From the NCBI GenBank assembly GCA_020849855.1, contig JADZFO010000060.1:1-64000 (forward strand): DNA of 64,000 nucleotides, read 5' to 3'. Position 1 is the first letter of the stretch. The number at the start of each line of letters is the position of its first letter. Source of the DNA: a bacterium (GTDB taxonomy: Bacteria; 4484-113; JAFGCY01). This document shows, piece by piece, positions 16,845-24,981 of the stretch. A model generated the notes under the pieces. The model did no database searches and was not told the DNA's origin. It worked only from the letters and a program-made list of their open reading frames with translations. Both the position numbers and the translations under genes were made by a program.

Positions 16845-17801
16845 CTACCTGAACAGGCTGCTGATGCTCATGCCCATGTAGTTGCGGCGGATCGCCTCGG
16901 CAATCAGGCGCGCCACGCTGATATAGCGGATGCGCTCCACGTTGGTCGCGTCGCGCTGCGGGATGGTGTTGGTCACCGTCATCAGCTCCACCGGGCTCTC
17001 CAGCACGTTCTGCACCGCGTTGCCGCTGAAGATTCCGTGCGTGGCATAGGCCCGCACCGCTGTGGCGCCGCTCTCCATCAGGCGCGTGGCTCCGGCCTTG
17101 AGGCTGCCGGCAGTGTCGATCATGTCGTCAAAGAGGATGCAGCGCTTGCCCTTCACATGGCCAACGACCTCGATCACCTCGGCCACATTCGGCTCCGGCC
17201 GCCGCTTGGCGATGATGGCAATGGGCAGGTTCAGGCGGTCCGCCACATAGCTGGCGCGCTCCACACCGCCCACGTCCGGGCTGACCACCACGCAGTCACC
17301 CTGCTCGGCCCAGCCGTCGGAGAACATGTAGTCGCAAAGCTCGTTAGCGGCCGTCAGGTGGTCCACCGGGATGTTGAAGAAGCCCTGGATGGCGTTGCTG
17401 TGCAGGTCCATCGCCAGCACGCGGCTGGCGCCGGTCTGCTCGATCAGGTTGGCCACCAGCCTAGCGCTGATCGGTTCGCGGGGGGCAAGCTTCTTGTCCT
17501 GGCGCGCATAGCCGTAGTAGGGGGTGACGACGCCGATGCGGTAAGCGCTGGCCCGGTGCAGGGCGTCGATGATCAGCAGCAGCTCCATCAGGTTGTCGTT
17601 AACCGGAGCGCAGGTGGACTGCAGGATGAAGCAGTAAGCGTCGCGGACGGACTCGTCGATCTTGACCCGTACCTCGCCGTCGGAGAAGCGGCTGACCGTG
17701 CACTTGGTCAGGGGCAGGCCCAGGTTCTGGCTGACTTCTTCCCACAGGGCGGGGTTGCTGTTCCCGCCAATCAGCATCAGGGGCCGCTCGGTGCGGATCA
17801 T
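16845..17801 (-). CDS. prs: Ribose-phosphate pyrophosphokinase (PRPP synthetase)
   Basis: A 318-residue enzyme making phosphoribosyl pyrophosphate from ribose-5-phosphate and ATP, feeding nucleotide, His and Trp synthesis. Conserved parts are SRFSDGEVRVKI, the regulatory/catalytic stretch VVTPYYGYARQDKK, AMDLHSNAIQGFF, VVSPDVGGVERA and the PRPP loop CILFDDMIDTAGSL. The length equals that of the class I enzymes. It overlaps the end of glmU by four bases (ATGA) and is therefore coupled to it. A glmU-prs pair is known from several phyla and joins cell-wall precursor and nucleotide supply. Confidence 0.96.
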   Translation of the reverse strand: MIRTERPLMLIGGNSNPALWEEVSQNLGLPLTKCTVSRFSDGEVRVKIDESVRDAYCFILQSTCAPVNDNLMELLLIIDALHRASAYRIGVVTPYYGYARQDKKLAPREPISARLVANLIEQTGASRVLAMDLHSNAIQGFFNIPVDHLTAANELCDYMFSDGWAEQGDCVVVSPDVGGVERASYVADRLNLPIAIIAKRRPEPNVAEVIEVVGHVKGKRCILFDDMIDTAGSLKAGATRLMESGATAVRAYATHGIFSGNAVQNVLESPVELMTVTNTIPQRDATNVERIRYISVARLIAEAIRRNYMGMSISSLFR

Positions 17802-19414
17802 CCTTGCTTCTCCTCTTCCTTCGTCTCCGGCTCAGTCGCCGGTTCTGCATCCTGGCTCAGCAGTCCATCGGGCACATATCCGCTCTCGGCCGGGCCGCTG
17901 AGGCCCGGGTCGGAGCCCAGAGAGTTGAATCCCTCCAGGCTGTCCGCGGCCTGAGCCGCGATCTCCTCGGCCCCCGCCTCCGCGCTTATCTCCGGTCCCG
18001 GCCCGGCATCTTCGGCGCCGGACTTCTGGCGCCGGCGCAGGCGCTCCACATAACCCGTCTTGTTTTCCTGGCGCGCGCGGGCCACGGCCAGGGCTCCTGC
18101 CGGCACATCGCGGGTCACCGCGCTGGCCATCGCCACAAAGGCCCCCTCGCCGATGCTCAGCGGCGCCTGCAGGCTGGAATTGGAGCCGACGAAGACGCCG
18201 TCTCCAAGTGTAGTGTGGTGCTTGTTGACACCGTCGTAGTTGCAGAAGATGGTGCCGGCGCCGATGTTGCAGCCGCTGCCGATGGTGGCGTCGCCGACAT
18301 AGCTTAGATGCGGCAGCTTGGAGCCGCGGCCGACATTGGCCTTCTTGGTCTCAACGAAGTTGCCCACCCGCACCTCGTCGCCCAGAACGGTGCCGGGACG
18401 CAGGTTGGCATAAGGGCCGACGCGGACATGGTTGCCGATCACGGCTTCATGGGCGTGCACATGCAGCAGGTTGCAGTTCTCGCCCACGGTGCAGGCGTCG
18501 AGGTGGCAGCCCTGCTGCAGCACCGTGCCGCTGCCAACGCGGGTGCCGTGGGCCAGGTAGCACTGCGGGCCGACCAGCACGTCCTGGCCCAGCTCGATAT
18601 CAGAATGCAGGTAAGTCGTCTCAGGCAGGATGAAGCTGACGCCGGCGGCCATCCATTTCTCGCGCAGGCGGCGCTGGACCAGCTCGTCCATCTGCGAAAG
18701 CTGCAGGCGGTCGTTAAGGCCCTCGATGAGCGCGGCATCACTGATCTTGTAGGCGCCCATTGATGAAACGCGTGCCACGTCCGTGAGGTAGTACTCGCCC
18801 TTAACCGCGCTGCGGCCGATCAGCTCCGAGGCCAGGCGCAGGTGCTCGAAAACGTCGGAGCTGAAGAGGTACATGCTGGAGTTGATCTCCCGCAGCAGCT
18901 TCTTCTCCGCCGAGGCGTCCGCCTCCTCCACGATCATCGCCACCATCTCGGGGCTGTCGGGGTCGCGCAGGATGCGGCCATAGCCGTAAGGGTTCGGCAC
19001 CTCGGCGCTGATCACCACATGGTCGCAGCGTAGCTGGGCCTTGACCTTTGCCAGCTGGGACAGGTGCTCCATGGTCATCAGCGGGGCGTCGCCGGGCAGG
19101 ACGATGATGTTCTCAATGTCCGTGTGCAGCGCCGCTTCGGTCTGGGCCAGGGCATGGGCGGTGCCCAGCGGGGGGTCCTGAAGCACGAAGTCCAGGCGCT
19201 GGCCGCGGTAACCGTCCTTGTAGCGCTGCGTCAGCTCGACGCTGTGCGGGCCATAAACGATGATGACCTGCGCGGGATTGAGCTGCAGCAGGGTATCGAG
19301 CGCCCATTCCACCAGAGGCCGGCCGGCAAGTTCGTGTAGAAGCTTGCTCTTGCTGGACTTGAAACGGGTGCTGCGACCGGCAGCCAGGATCACACAGGCC
19401 AGTTGCCCATTCAT
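17798..19414 (-). CDS. glmU: Bifunctional GlmU (UDP-GlcNAc synthesis) with an acidic C-terminal extension
   Basis: A 538-residue protein with an N-terminal pyrophosphorylase and a C-terminal left-handed beta-helix acetyltransferase, making UDP-N-acetylglucosamine for peptidoglycan. Its nucleotide loop reads VILAAGRSTRF and then SKSKLLHELAGRP, where the common form is AAGxGTRM and PKVLH. The hexapeptide helix runs through NIGAGTIFCNYDGVNKH and VFVGSNSSLQAP. The last 80 or so residues are a disordered Glu/Ala/Pro-rich tail, absent from standard enzymes of about 455 residues. ATG 19414 is chosen because the longer frame carries no homology and TATAAT (19424-19429) lies just nine bases upstream. 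Confidence 0.93.
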   Translation of the reverse strand: MNGQLACVILAAGRSTRFKSSKSKLLHELAGRPLVEWALDTLLQLNPAQVIIVYGPHSVELTQRYKDGYRGQRLDFVLQDPPLGTAHALAQTEAALHTDIENIIVLPGDAPLMTMEHLSQLAKVKAQLRCDHVVISAEVPNPYGYGRILRDPDSPEMVAMIVEEADASAEKKLLREINSSMYLFSSDVFEHLRLASELIGRSAVKGEYYLTDVARVSSMGAYKISDAALIEGLNDRLQLSQMDELVQRRLREKWMAAGVSFILPETTYLHSDIELGQDVLVGPQCYLAHGTRVGSGTVLQQGCHLDACTVGENCNLLHVHAHEAVIGNHVRVGPYANLRPGTVLGDEVRVGNFVETKKANVGRGSKLPHLSYVGDATIGSGCNIGAGTIFCNYDGVNKHHTTLGDGVFVGSNSSLQAPLSIGEGAFVAMASAVTRDVPAGALAVARARQENKTGYVERLRRRQKSGAEDAGPGPEISAEAGAEEIAAQAADSLEGFNSLGSDPGLSGPAESGYVPDGLLSQDAEPATEPETKEEEKQG

Positions 19415-19423
19415 GGCAGGCGG

Positions 19424-19429
19424 ATTATA
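19424..19429 (-). promoter_or_regulatory. -10 box TATAAT of glmU-prs
   Basis: A perfect TATAAT preceded by TG, ending nine bases before ATG 19414, so the leader would be zero to three bases. No clear -35. Confidence 0.6.
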
Positions 19430-19574
19430 CATCGCCCGTAAAGAATGGCAGATTTCAGTTGTCAGTAAAAGATTGACTCGAACTCTGATGCGGCCTGTCG
19501 GATGCCTTCCGGCTGGTGACCTCAAACTGCCGCCCTCATGCGGGCCGGTGTATGAAGGAGATTGAAACTGGCTG

Positions 19575-20414
19575 CTAGATCTTGCCAGCGGTGCTTGAGT
19601 AACTGGCTCTGGGCAGCCACAACAGGGCGCTGAAGACCCCCAGCAGCACTGCGCTGAAGAGATAGGGCAGGAACATCTCCTGCATGTTATGGAAAACTTC
19701 GGGGCGCTGCAGGTTCGGGAAGGTCGGGAAGAAGCGCCAAAGCATGTTGAAGTAGAAGAGGTCGTTGATCCGGCGCCAGAACTCGGTGGTATAGCTCAGC
19801 CAGGTGAGGTAGTAGCAGAGCCACAGGTAAGCAGCCAGGGCGATTCCGCCGCACAGGCCCCAGGCCCAGCGCAGGTTATGCCGCAGGGCCAGCACCAGGT
19901 TGTTGAGCACCACTGCCATGCATACCAGCAGCAGGCCGCGCTGCAGCAGCATAAGCGGCACGGAGATGCCGGCGGCGTGGCTCAGGTCAGGGTAGCGGTG
20001 CAGGATCAGCAGCGGAAGCACCAGCGCCAGATAAAAGGGTGTCAGCACGAGAGGCGCCGAGAGCCCGCAGGCCACGAAGCTGAAGTTCTGGCCGGGATAG
20101 CGCCGGGCCCAGGCCAGGGCGGTTGCCGGCGTGGCGAGGACGAGGATCAGGGCCAGGGCGATCAGGGTGACATGCAGTACGCCGGTCAGGTGGCCCAGCA
20201 GCTCCAGAGTGTTGAAGCGCATGTACTTGTACTGCCACCAGGAGAGCTGGCCCAGCATGTACAGCCCCAGGATCAGGGCCAGCCAGAGATAGCGGTTGCC
20301 AAACTGCAGCGCCGCCAGCTTTTCTATCTGCGCAAAGAGCGACAGGCGCGCATTGCCGGCAGCCTCCGGTGAGGCGCTGGCGGGTGGATCGCTGGCGGGC
20401 TTGGACTTGGTCAT
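19575..20414 (-). CDS. Hypothetical polytopic membrane protein
   Basis: About 279 residues. After roughly 40 polar residues come about six hydrophobic spans, for example YLWLALILGLYMLGQL, VTLIALALILVLATPATALA, LYLALVLPLLILHR and LFSAVLLGVFSALLWL. No family recognised. The start is ambiguous. TACAAT (20430-20435) touches an upstream in-frame ATG at 20429, so if TACAAT is the -10 box the transcript would begin after that ATG and ATG 20414 would be used with a leader of about nine bases. It sits between glmU and a secreted protein gene, all on the minus strand. Confidence 0.6.
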   Translation of the reverse strand: MTKSKPASDPPASASPEAAGNARLSLFAQIEKLAALQFGNRYLWLALILGLYMLGQLSWWQYKYMRFNTLELLGHLTGVLHVTLIALALILVLATPATALAWARRYPGQNFSFVACGLSAPLVLTPFYLALVLPLLILHRYPDLSHAAGISVPLMLLQRGLLLVCMAVVLNNLVLALRHNLRWAWGLCGGIALAAYLWLCYYLTWLSYTTEFWRRINDLFYFNMLWRFFPTFPNLQRPEVFHNMQEMFLPYLFSAVLLGVFSALLWLPRASYSSTAGKI

Positions 20415-20534
20415 CGCGCTGCTGGGCATATTGTAGTAGTACCCAAAGCGGGGAACCGAAAGACCAGCCACGGACCAGATGTCAGAGCCGGGGCTCCGGC
20501 ATGGATAGACCAGCTCAGGCTTGCAGGCGCTCTC

Positions 20535-21152
20535 CTAATCCGCCCTGTTTACCTGATTCAGTTGGCCGCCGGGGATCCTGAACAACCGCAGCCCGAGATA
20601 CCAGGTCGAGACTGCAATGAAACAGCGGTCTGCGGCCAGCTCACTTCGTGTTTCTTCATCCAGGCTGGAAAGGGGAATCTTGATCACGCCTGCTTCTGCA
20701 GTAATGCCTGTGTCCTCCGAACGCAGCAACTGCGGATCAAGTTGCAGCAAGTTCATATGTTCGAGCGCCTTGGGAGAGTCGCGGTCCTCAAAATAGAAGC
20801 CTGCCAGAACCTCATGCTCGGTTGTACGGGATTCGAATTCCTGATTGTAGGCATCATTGACAGTCTCCCTTAGTACAACCTGGGTGTTGCTGCTGGCGCC
20901 TGCTTCAATGTAAGCCGCTCCCGGTGAACGTCCCAGGAACGCGCCAGAGCAGACCAGGATTACAAAAGGCTGTGAAAGCCACCAGAGTTCTTCAGTCACT
21001 CTTGTGGGCTCAATGCAGATGCAATCGTCCTTGATGTAGAGCCTTTCCGGCAGGCGGTAGTAGCTTGTTGCTTCGGCGACGAGAGGACTGCCAGGCCAGT
21101 TGCCTATGAAAAGGCTGAGCAGCGCCGTGGCGAACAGACATCTAAATATCAT
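20535..21152 (-). CDS. Hypothetical secreted protein
   Basis: A 205-residue protein with a Sec-type signal at the N-terminus (MIFRCLFATALLSLFIGNWP, cleavage perhaps after VAEA near residue 28). The mature part is mixed alpha/beta with GASSNTQVVLRETVNDAYN and a C-terminal YLGLRLFRIPGG. I recognise no family. Its start overlaps the last 11 bases of the gspF-like gene, so the two are probably translated from one mRNA and may act together at the envelope. Confidence 0.6.
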   Translation of the reverse strand: MIFRCLFATALLSLFIGNWPGSPLVAEATSYYRLPERLYIKDDCICIEPTRVTEELWWLSQPFVILVCSGAFLGRSPGAAYIEAGASSNTQVVLRETVNDAYNQEFESRTTEHEVLAGFYFEDRDSPKALEHMNLLQLDPQLLRSEDTGITAEAGVIKIPLSSLDEETRSELAADRCFIAVSTWYLGLRLFRIPGGQLNQVNRAD

Positions 21153-22140
21153 TGAAGCCCGTGCTCTCGAAGATCATGTTGAAGTAGCCTTTCAGGAAGT
21201 TCATGCCGATCACGCAGACGATCGCGGCCATGATCAGTACCATCACAGGTCCGGCCACCTTGGCGCTGTTCTTGATCTTGTACTCGGCGTCCTCGCGCAG
21301 GAAGTGACCGGCCTTGAGCAGCATCTCATCCAGAGCGCCTGCTGCCTCACCAGCGCCGACCAGACTGCGTACGATGTAAGGGAAGCTGGGCTGGGCCCGA
21401 ACGCACTCTTCGACCGTGCTGCCGTTGCGAACGCCGTAGTAGAGGTTCTGCACCGCGCGGTCGACCGCCGGGTGCTGCACCACCGGCATGGTGGCCTGCA
21501 GGCCCTCCAGATAGGGCACACCCGCGCGGATCAGCAGGCCGAAGGTGTTGCAGAAGCGGGCGACGGCGAGCTGCTGGATGATGCCGCCGAAGAAGGGCAG
21601 CATCATGCTGAAGTAGCGCACAAGCTGCTGGAACCAGCGGAAGCGGAAAGCCACCCACAGCAGGCCGGCGGCGATGAAGCCATAGAGGATGTTCATGGCG
21701 ATGTTGTTCTTCATGAAGCCCAGGAAGGACAGGACGAAAACCGCCCCCATCGCCGTGATGGCCACCATAGTTGGGTAGACCATGGCGCTCTTGAGTGTAC
21801 GCAGCAGGCTGGCTTCCTGCTCGAAGAACTCGGAAAGCAGCGCGAAGCTGAACTCCAGGTCCCCCGTGCTTTCGCCGGCCTGGACCACCGCCGGGATGAC
21901 GGGGTGGAAGAGCGTGCCGTACATCCGCATGCCCTGGCTGAGCGGCTGGCCTGAACGGACAAAGCCGGCCAAGCCGCGCAGGGCCTCCTGATAATGCCAG
22001 GGGCCGGCGGCGGAGCTTTGCTCCAGGGCGTCGTCTACCCGGATCCCCGCGCGCAGCAGCGTGCTGACCTCGCGGAAGGACATGGCCAGTGTCTGGGCGT
22101 TGACGCCCGGGGTAACCGCGGCAGCGAAAGCTGAAGCCAT
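21142..22140 (-). CDS. Type II secretion/type IV pilus inner-membrane platform protein (GspF/PilC family)
   Basis: 332 residues. Two T2SSF domains are visible, the first around VSTLLRAGIRVDDALEQSS and GMRMYGTLFHPVIPAVVQAGESTGDLE, the second around FGLLIRAGVPYLEGLQAT and IVRSLVGAGEAAGALDEMLLKAG. Three membrane spans follow the usual pattern (about 130-150, 155-172 and a C-terminal one). GspF/PilC forms the membrane platform on which the assembly ATPase acts. The protein is shorter than the usual 400 residues, mainly at the N-terminus. No ATPase, pilin or secretin gene lies nearby. The frame stays open far upstream into mutS2 antisense, but ATG 22140 has TATACT six bases before it and begins the homology. 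Confidence 0.85.
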   Translation of the reverse strand: MASAFAAAVTPGVNAQTLAMSFREVSTLLRAGIRVDDALEQSSAAGPWHYQEALRGLAGFVRSGQPLSQGMRMYGTLFHPVIPAVVQAGESTGDLEFSFALLSEFFEQEASLLRTLKSAMVYPTMVAITAMGAVFVLSFLGFMKNNIAMNILYGFIAAGLLWVAFRFRWFQQLVRYFSMMLPFFGGIIQQLAVARFCNTFGLLIRAGVPYLEGLQATMPVVQHPAVDRAVQNLYYGVRNGSTVEECVRAQPSFPYIVRSLVGAGEAAGALDEMLLKAGHFLREDAEYKIKNSAKVAGPVMVLIMAAIVCVIGMNFLKGYFNMIFESTGFNDI

Positions 22141-22146
22141 AGGTGG

Positions 22147-22152
22147 AGTATA
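22147..22152 (-). promoter_or_regulatory. -10 box TATACT of the gspF-like gene (leaderless)
   Basis: TATACT, six bases (CCACCT), then ATG 22140. It shares the 60-base intergenic region with the divergent mutS2 promoter. Confidence 0.65.
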
Positions 22153-22186
22153 TCGGCGGGTTGCATTAGCAGGCAGCTCCCACGGG

Positions 22187-22192
22187 TAGAAT
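22187..22192 (+). promoter_or_regulatory. -10 box TAGAAT of mutS2
   Basis: TAGAAT with an eight-base spacer to ATG 22201 and no Shine-Dalgarno, so leaderless or nearly so. Confidence 0.6.
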
Positions 22193-22200
22193 CTCCTGCT

Positions 22201-24822
22201 ATGCCGGCTGGGCAGGATTTCCGCACACTTGAGTTCGACCGCGTGCTGCGCGCGCTGGGCGGCTGCGCGCAGAGCGAGCTGACCCGCGCACTCATCGAGG
22301 ACATCGAGGTGGTCTTCCACCCGGCGCGCATTGATGAGAACCTCGACCAGACCGAGGAGGCCCTGCGCTTTGCCTATGAGCACCCGGCCATTGAGGCGCC
22401 GGGCTTCGCCGCCCTGGAGGATCTCAGCCCCCTGTGGCAGCGTCTGGCGGCCGGCGAGCTGGCTGACAGCGCGGCTGCCCGCAGCCTGACCAGGTATTTC
22501 AAGCTCTGCGCGGAGTTCGACCAGTACAGCCGCCATCTGGGCCTGGCCAGTTATCCGCGCCTGGCGGACCTGGCGCACCCCTGGCAGAGCGTTGAGCATC
22601 TGCGCGCCCTGACCAACCGCATCTTCAGTGAGGAGGGCGAGGTCAGGGATAACGCCTCCTCGACACTGCTGGCCATCCGGGCCAGCCTGCGCAAGTTTGA
22701 GGGCGAGGTGCGCGTACTGGTCAAGGACCTGCTCAAAGAGGTCAAGGACGGTACCGGCGACGACGCGATCGTGACGATCCGCAACCACCGCTTTGTGGTA
22801 CTTATCCCGCGGCACTACGCGGGCAGCGTCAAGGGCTCGGTGGTTGATTTCTCCGGCACCGGCCAGAGCGTTTACTACGAGCCTGCGGCCCTGGGCAAGC
22901 TGAATGTCGAGCGCCAGCACCTCTTCCTGGAGGAAGACCAGGAGGTGCGGCGCATCCTGCGCGAGTACAGCGAGCGCCTCAGCTCCGAGATTCCGGTCCT
23001 GCAGAGCAACCTCAGCATCCTGGCCCGCTTCGACTTCGTCCTGGCGCGCGGGCGCTATGCCGGCCAGCTCAAGGCGCACCGCCCGGCGATGACTCGCGAG
23101 GGCGGCTTTATCCTGCGCGGCGCGGTTCATCCGCTGCTCTGGAAGGACTTTGTCTCCGAGGACCTCAGCTTTGACGGCGAGAAGGCCCTGATCATCTCCG
23201 GCGTGAACGCCGGCGGCAAGACCGTGCTGCTTAAGCTGCTGGGCCTGTACAGCCTGATGGCGGCCATCGGTTGCTTTGTGCCGGGCGACGCCCAGCTGCC
23301 TTATCTCTCCGGCGTGTGCGCCTATATCGGCGATGAGCAGAGCACCCTGTATCACCTGAGCACCTTTACCGCGCACCTGCGCTTCATCAAGGAGCTGTGG
23401 GCGCAGATTGACGCCAACGGCCCCGGCAGCCTGCCCGTGCTGGTGCTCATCGACGAGATCGGCACAGGCACCGAACCGGGCGAGGGCGGCGCCTTCGCCT
23501 ATGGCCTGCTCAGCTCGCTGCTGGAGCAGCCCGTGCTGCTGGCGGTCACCACGCACTTCGATGTGCTCAAGACCATGGCCTATGAGTACCCGGGCAAGGT
23601 CAAGAATGTCTGCCTGCAGTTCGACCGCGAGAAGCTGAAGGCGACCTACCGCGTGTTGGACAACCAGCCCGGGCAAAGCTATGCCCTGGCAATTGCCGAG
23701 AGCTTTGGCATTGATCCGCGGATTGTGGAGCGCGCCAAGGCGGCGCTGGGCCAGGAAGAACGCAAGATGGCCAGCGTGATCGCGGAGCTGGAGCAGGCCC
23801 GCGAAGAGGCCGTGGATACCCGGGCCGCCATCCGCCAGCAGGCCGATGAACTAGCCCGCGTGCGCAGTGAGAACGATAAGCTGCTGGCTGAGCTGAAGGA
23901 GGCCAAGCACAAGTTCGCGCTGCACGCGGACAGCATGAAGGCCGACATGAAGCGCCGCATCGAGGAGATGCTGGAAGAGACCAAACGCAAGCTGAAGAAC
24001 AAGGCCAAGCGTGTGACCCGCAAGGACACGGAGTACGTCTCCGCAGCCTCCAAGACCAGCGCGATGGTGCGCCAGCAGGAAGCGCAGGCCGAGGAGGCGC
24101 TGGAGGCAATGCTGGCCGAACTGGAGATCGAGAACGACCCCCTGGCGGCGGCTCAGGCGGTGGAGGCGCTGAACATCGGCGACCGGGTGGTGCTGGAGGG
24201 CAGCCGCCTGCAGGGCGAGGTGCTGGAGTTCAACGCCGGCAAGGGCGAGGCGGTGGTCAGCGTGATGGGCAAGCGCATGAGCGTGAAGCTCAGCGCGCTG
24301 CGGCGTCTTGACCCGGCGAGCCAGAAGAAGGCCGACCCGCTGGCGGCCTTCCGCAAGGGTGCGCAAAAGGCCGAGGCCGCCCGCGAACTGCCCGAGAGCC
24401 TGCGCGCGTCGATCTTCGGCCGCAAGGCTGCGCTGGATCCGGCGGCTTCAGACGGAGCAGCCAAGCCGGCAGAGTCAAAATCGAAGCCGGAGGCGGGCAA
24501 GGCCAAGGCCCGGCCGGCCAGTGAGTCCGGCCCGGTTGTGCTGGGCATTGAGGACAGTTTCAGCCGGGGCCTGCAGGACAGCAGCAACACCCTGGACCTG
24601 CACGGCCAGCACCTGGAACAGGCCGAGCAGCTGCTCAACGAGTTCATGGACCGCGCCCTGGTCAACGGCCTGGATACAATCCGGGTCATGCACGGTGTCG
24701 GAACGGGCCGCCTGCGCAACTTTGTGCAGGACTACCTGAAACGCAACAAACACGCGGCCAACGTCCGCTTCGCACCGCTCAACGAGGGCGGGGTGGGGGT
24801 GACAATGGCTGACCTGCGCTAG
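22201..24822 (+). CDS. mutS2: Endonuclease MutS2 with Smr domain
   Basis: An 873-residue MutS-family ATPase lacking the mismatch-binding domain. It acts on branched DNA to suppress recombination, and in Bacillus on collided ribosomes. Visible parts are the core (GEVRDNASSTLLAIR), the Walker A GVNAGGKTVLLK, Walker B LVLIDEIGTGTEPGEGGA and the TTHF loop. A charged coiled coil (about 520-620) and a KOW-like segment follow. The C-terminal Smr nuclease domain has LDLHGQ and MHGVGTGRLR. The Walker A usually begins GPN; here it is GVN. Full length for the family. Transcribed divergently from the gspF-like gene with a leaderless-type promoter. Confidence 0.95.
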   Translation: MPAGQDFRTLEFDRVLRALGGCAQSELTRALIEDIEVVFHPARIDENLDQTEEALRFAYEHPAIEAPGFAALEDLSPLWQRLAAGELADSAAARSLTRYFKLCAEFDQYSRHLGLASYPRLADLAHPWQSVEHLRALTNRIFSEEGEVRDNASSTLLAIRASLRKFEGEVRVLVKDLLKEVKDGTGDDAIVTIRNHRFVVLIPRHYAGSVKGSVVDFSGTGQSVYYEPAALGKLNVERQHLFLEEDQEVRRILREYSERLSSEIPVLQSNLSILARFDFVLARGRYAGQLKAHRPAMTREGGFILRGAVHPLLWKDFVSEDLSFDGEKALIISGVNAGGKTVLLKLLGLYSLMAAIGCFVPGDAQLPYLSGVCAYIGDEQSTLYHLSTFTAHLRFIKELWAQIDANGPGSLPVLVLIDEIGTGTEPGEGGAFAYGLLSSLLEQPVLLAVTTHFDVLKTMAYEYPGKVKNVCLQFDREKLKATYRVLDNQPGQSYALAIAESFGIDPRIVERAKAALGQEERKMASVIAELEQAREEAVDTRAAIRQQADELARVRSENDKLLAELKEAKHKFALHADSMKADMKRRIEEMLEETKRKLKNKAKRVTRKDTEYVSAASKTSAMVRQQEAQAEEALEAMLAELEIENDPLAAAQAVEALNIGDRVVLEGSRLQGEVLEFNAGKGEAVVSVMGKRMSVKLSALRRLDPASQKKADPLAAFRKGAQKAEAARELPESLRASIFGRKAALDPAASDGAAKPAESKSKPEAGKAKARPASESGPVVLGIEDSFSRGLQDSSNTLDLHGQHLEQAEQLLNEFMDRALVNGLDTIRVMHGVGTGRLRNFVQDYLKRNKHAANVRFAPLNEGGVGVTMADLR

Positions 24823-24869
24823 CTGCTTTCGGCTCAGCTCCCCGGATGCGCTCCGTGCCCGCACGCCCC

Positions 24870-24898
24870 TACACAAAAGCGGTGCCCGACGCTATAAT
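24870..24898 (+). promoter_or_regulatory. Promoter of gyrB
   Basis: TACACA (24870-24875, four of six matching TTGACA), 17 bases, then a perfect -10 TATAAT (24893-24898). The leader would be about 77 bases and includes the AT-rich TTATATATATT. The bases just upstream (CGCACGCCCCTAC) resemble a degenerate half of the REP-like repeat. Confidence 0.65.
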
Positions 24899-24981
24899 CT
24901 TTCTACCTTATATATATTCCCGGCCGCAAACGTCTGTTAAGTGCTAACGACGGGCGGGATATCCACCCCTCGGAGAAACGA

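Noticed and set aside
22141-23676. N-terminal extension of the gspF-like frame across the mutS2 region
   Set aside because: It is antisense to mutS2, carries no homology, and a leaderless-type promoter supports ATG 22140.
24850-24873. Further REP-like half repeat before gyrB
   Set aside because: Only GCACGCCCCTAC-like bases match. Too short and degenerate to call as a copy.
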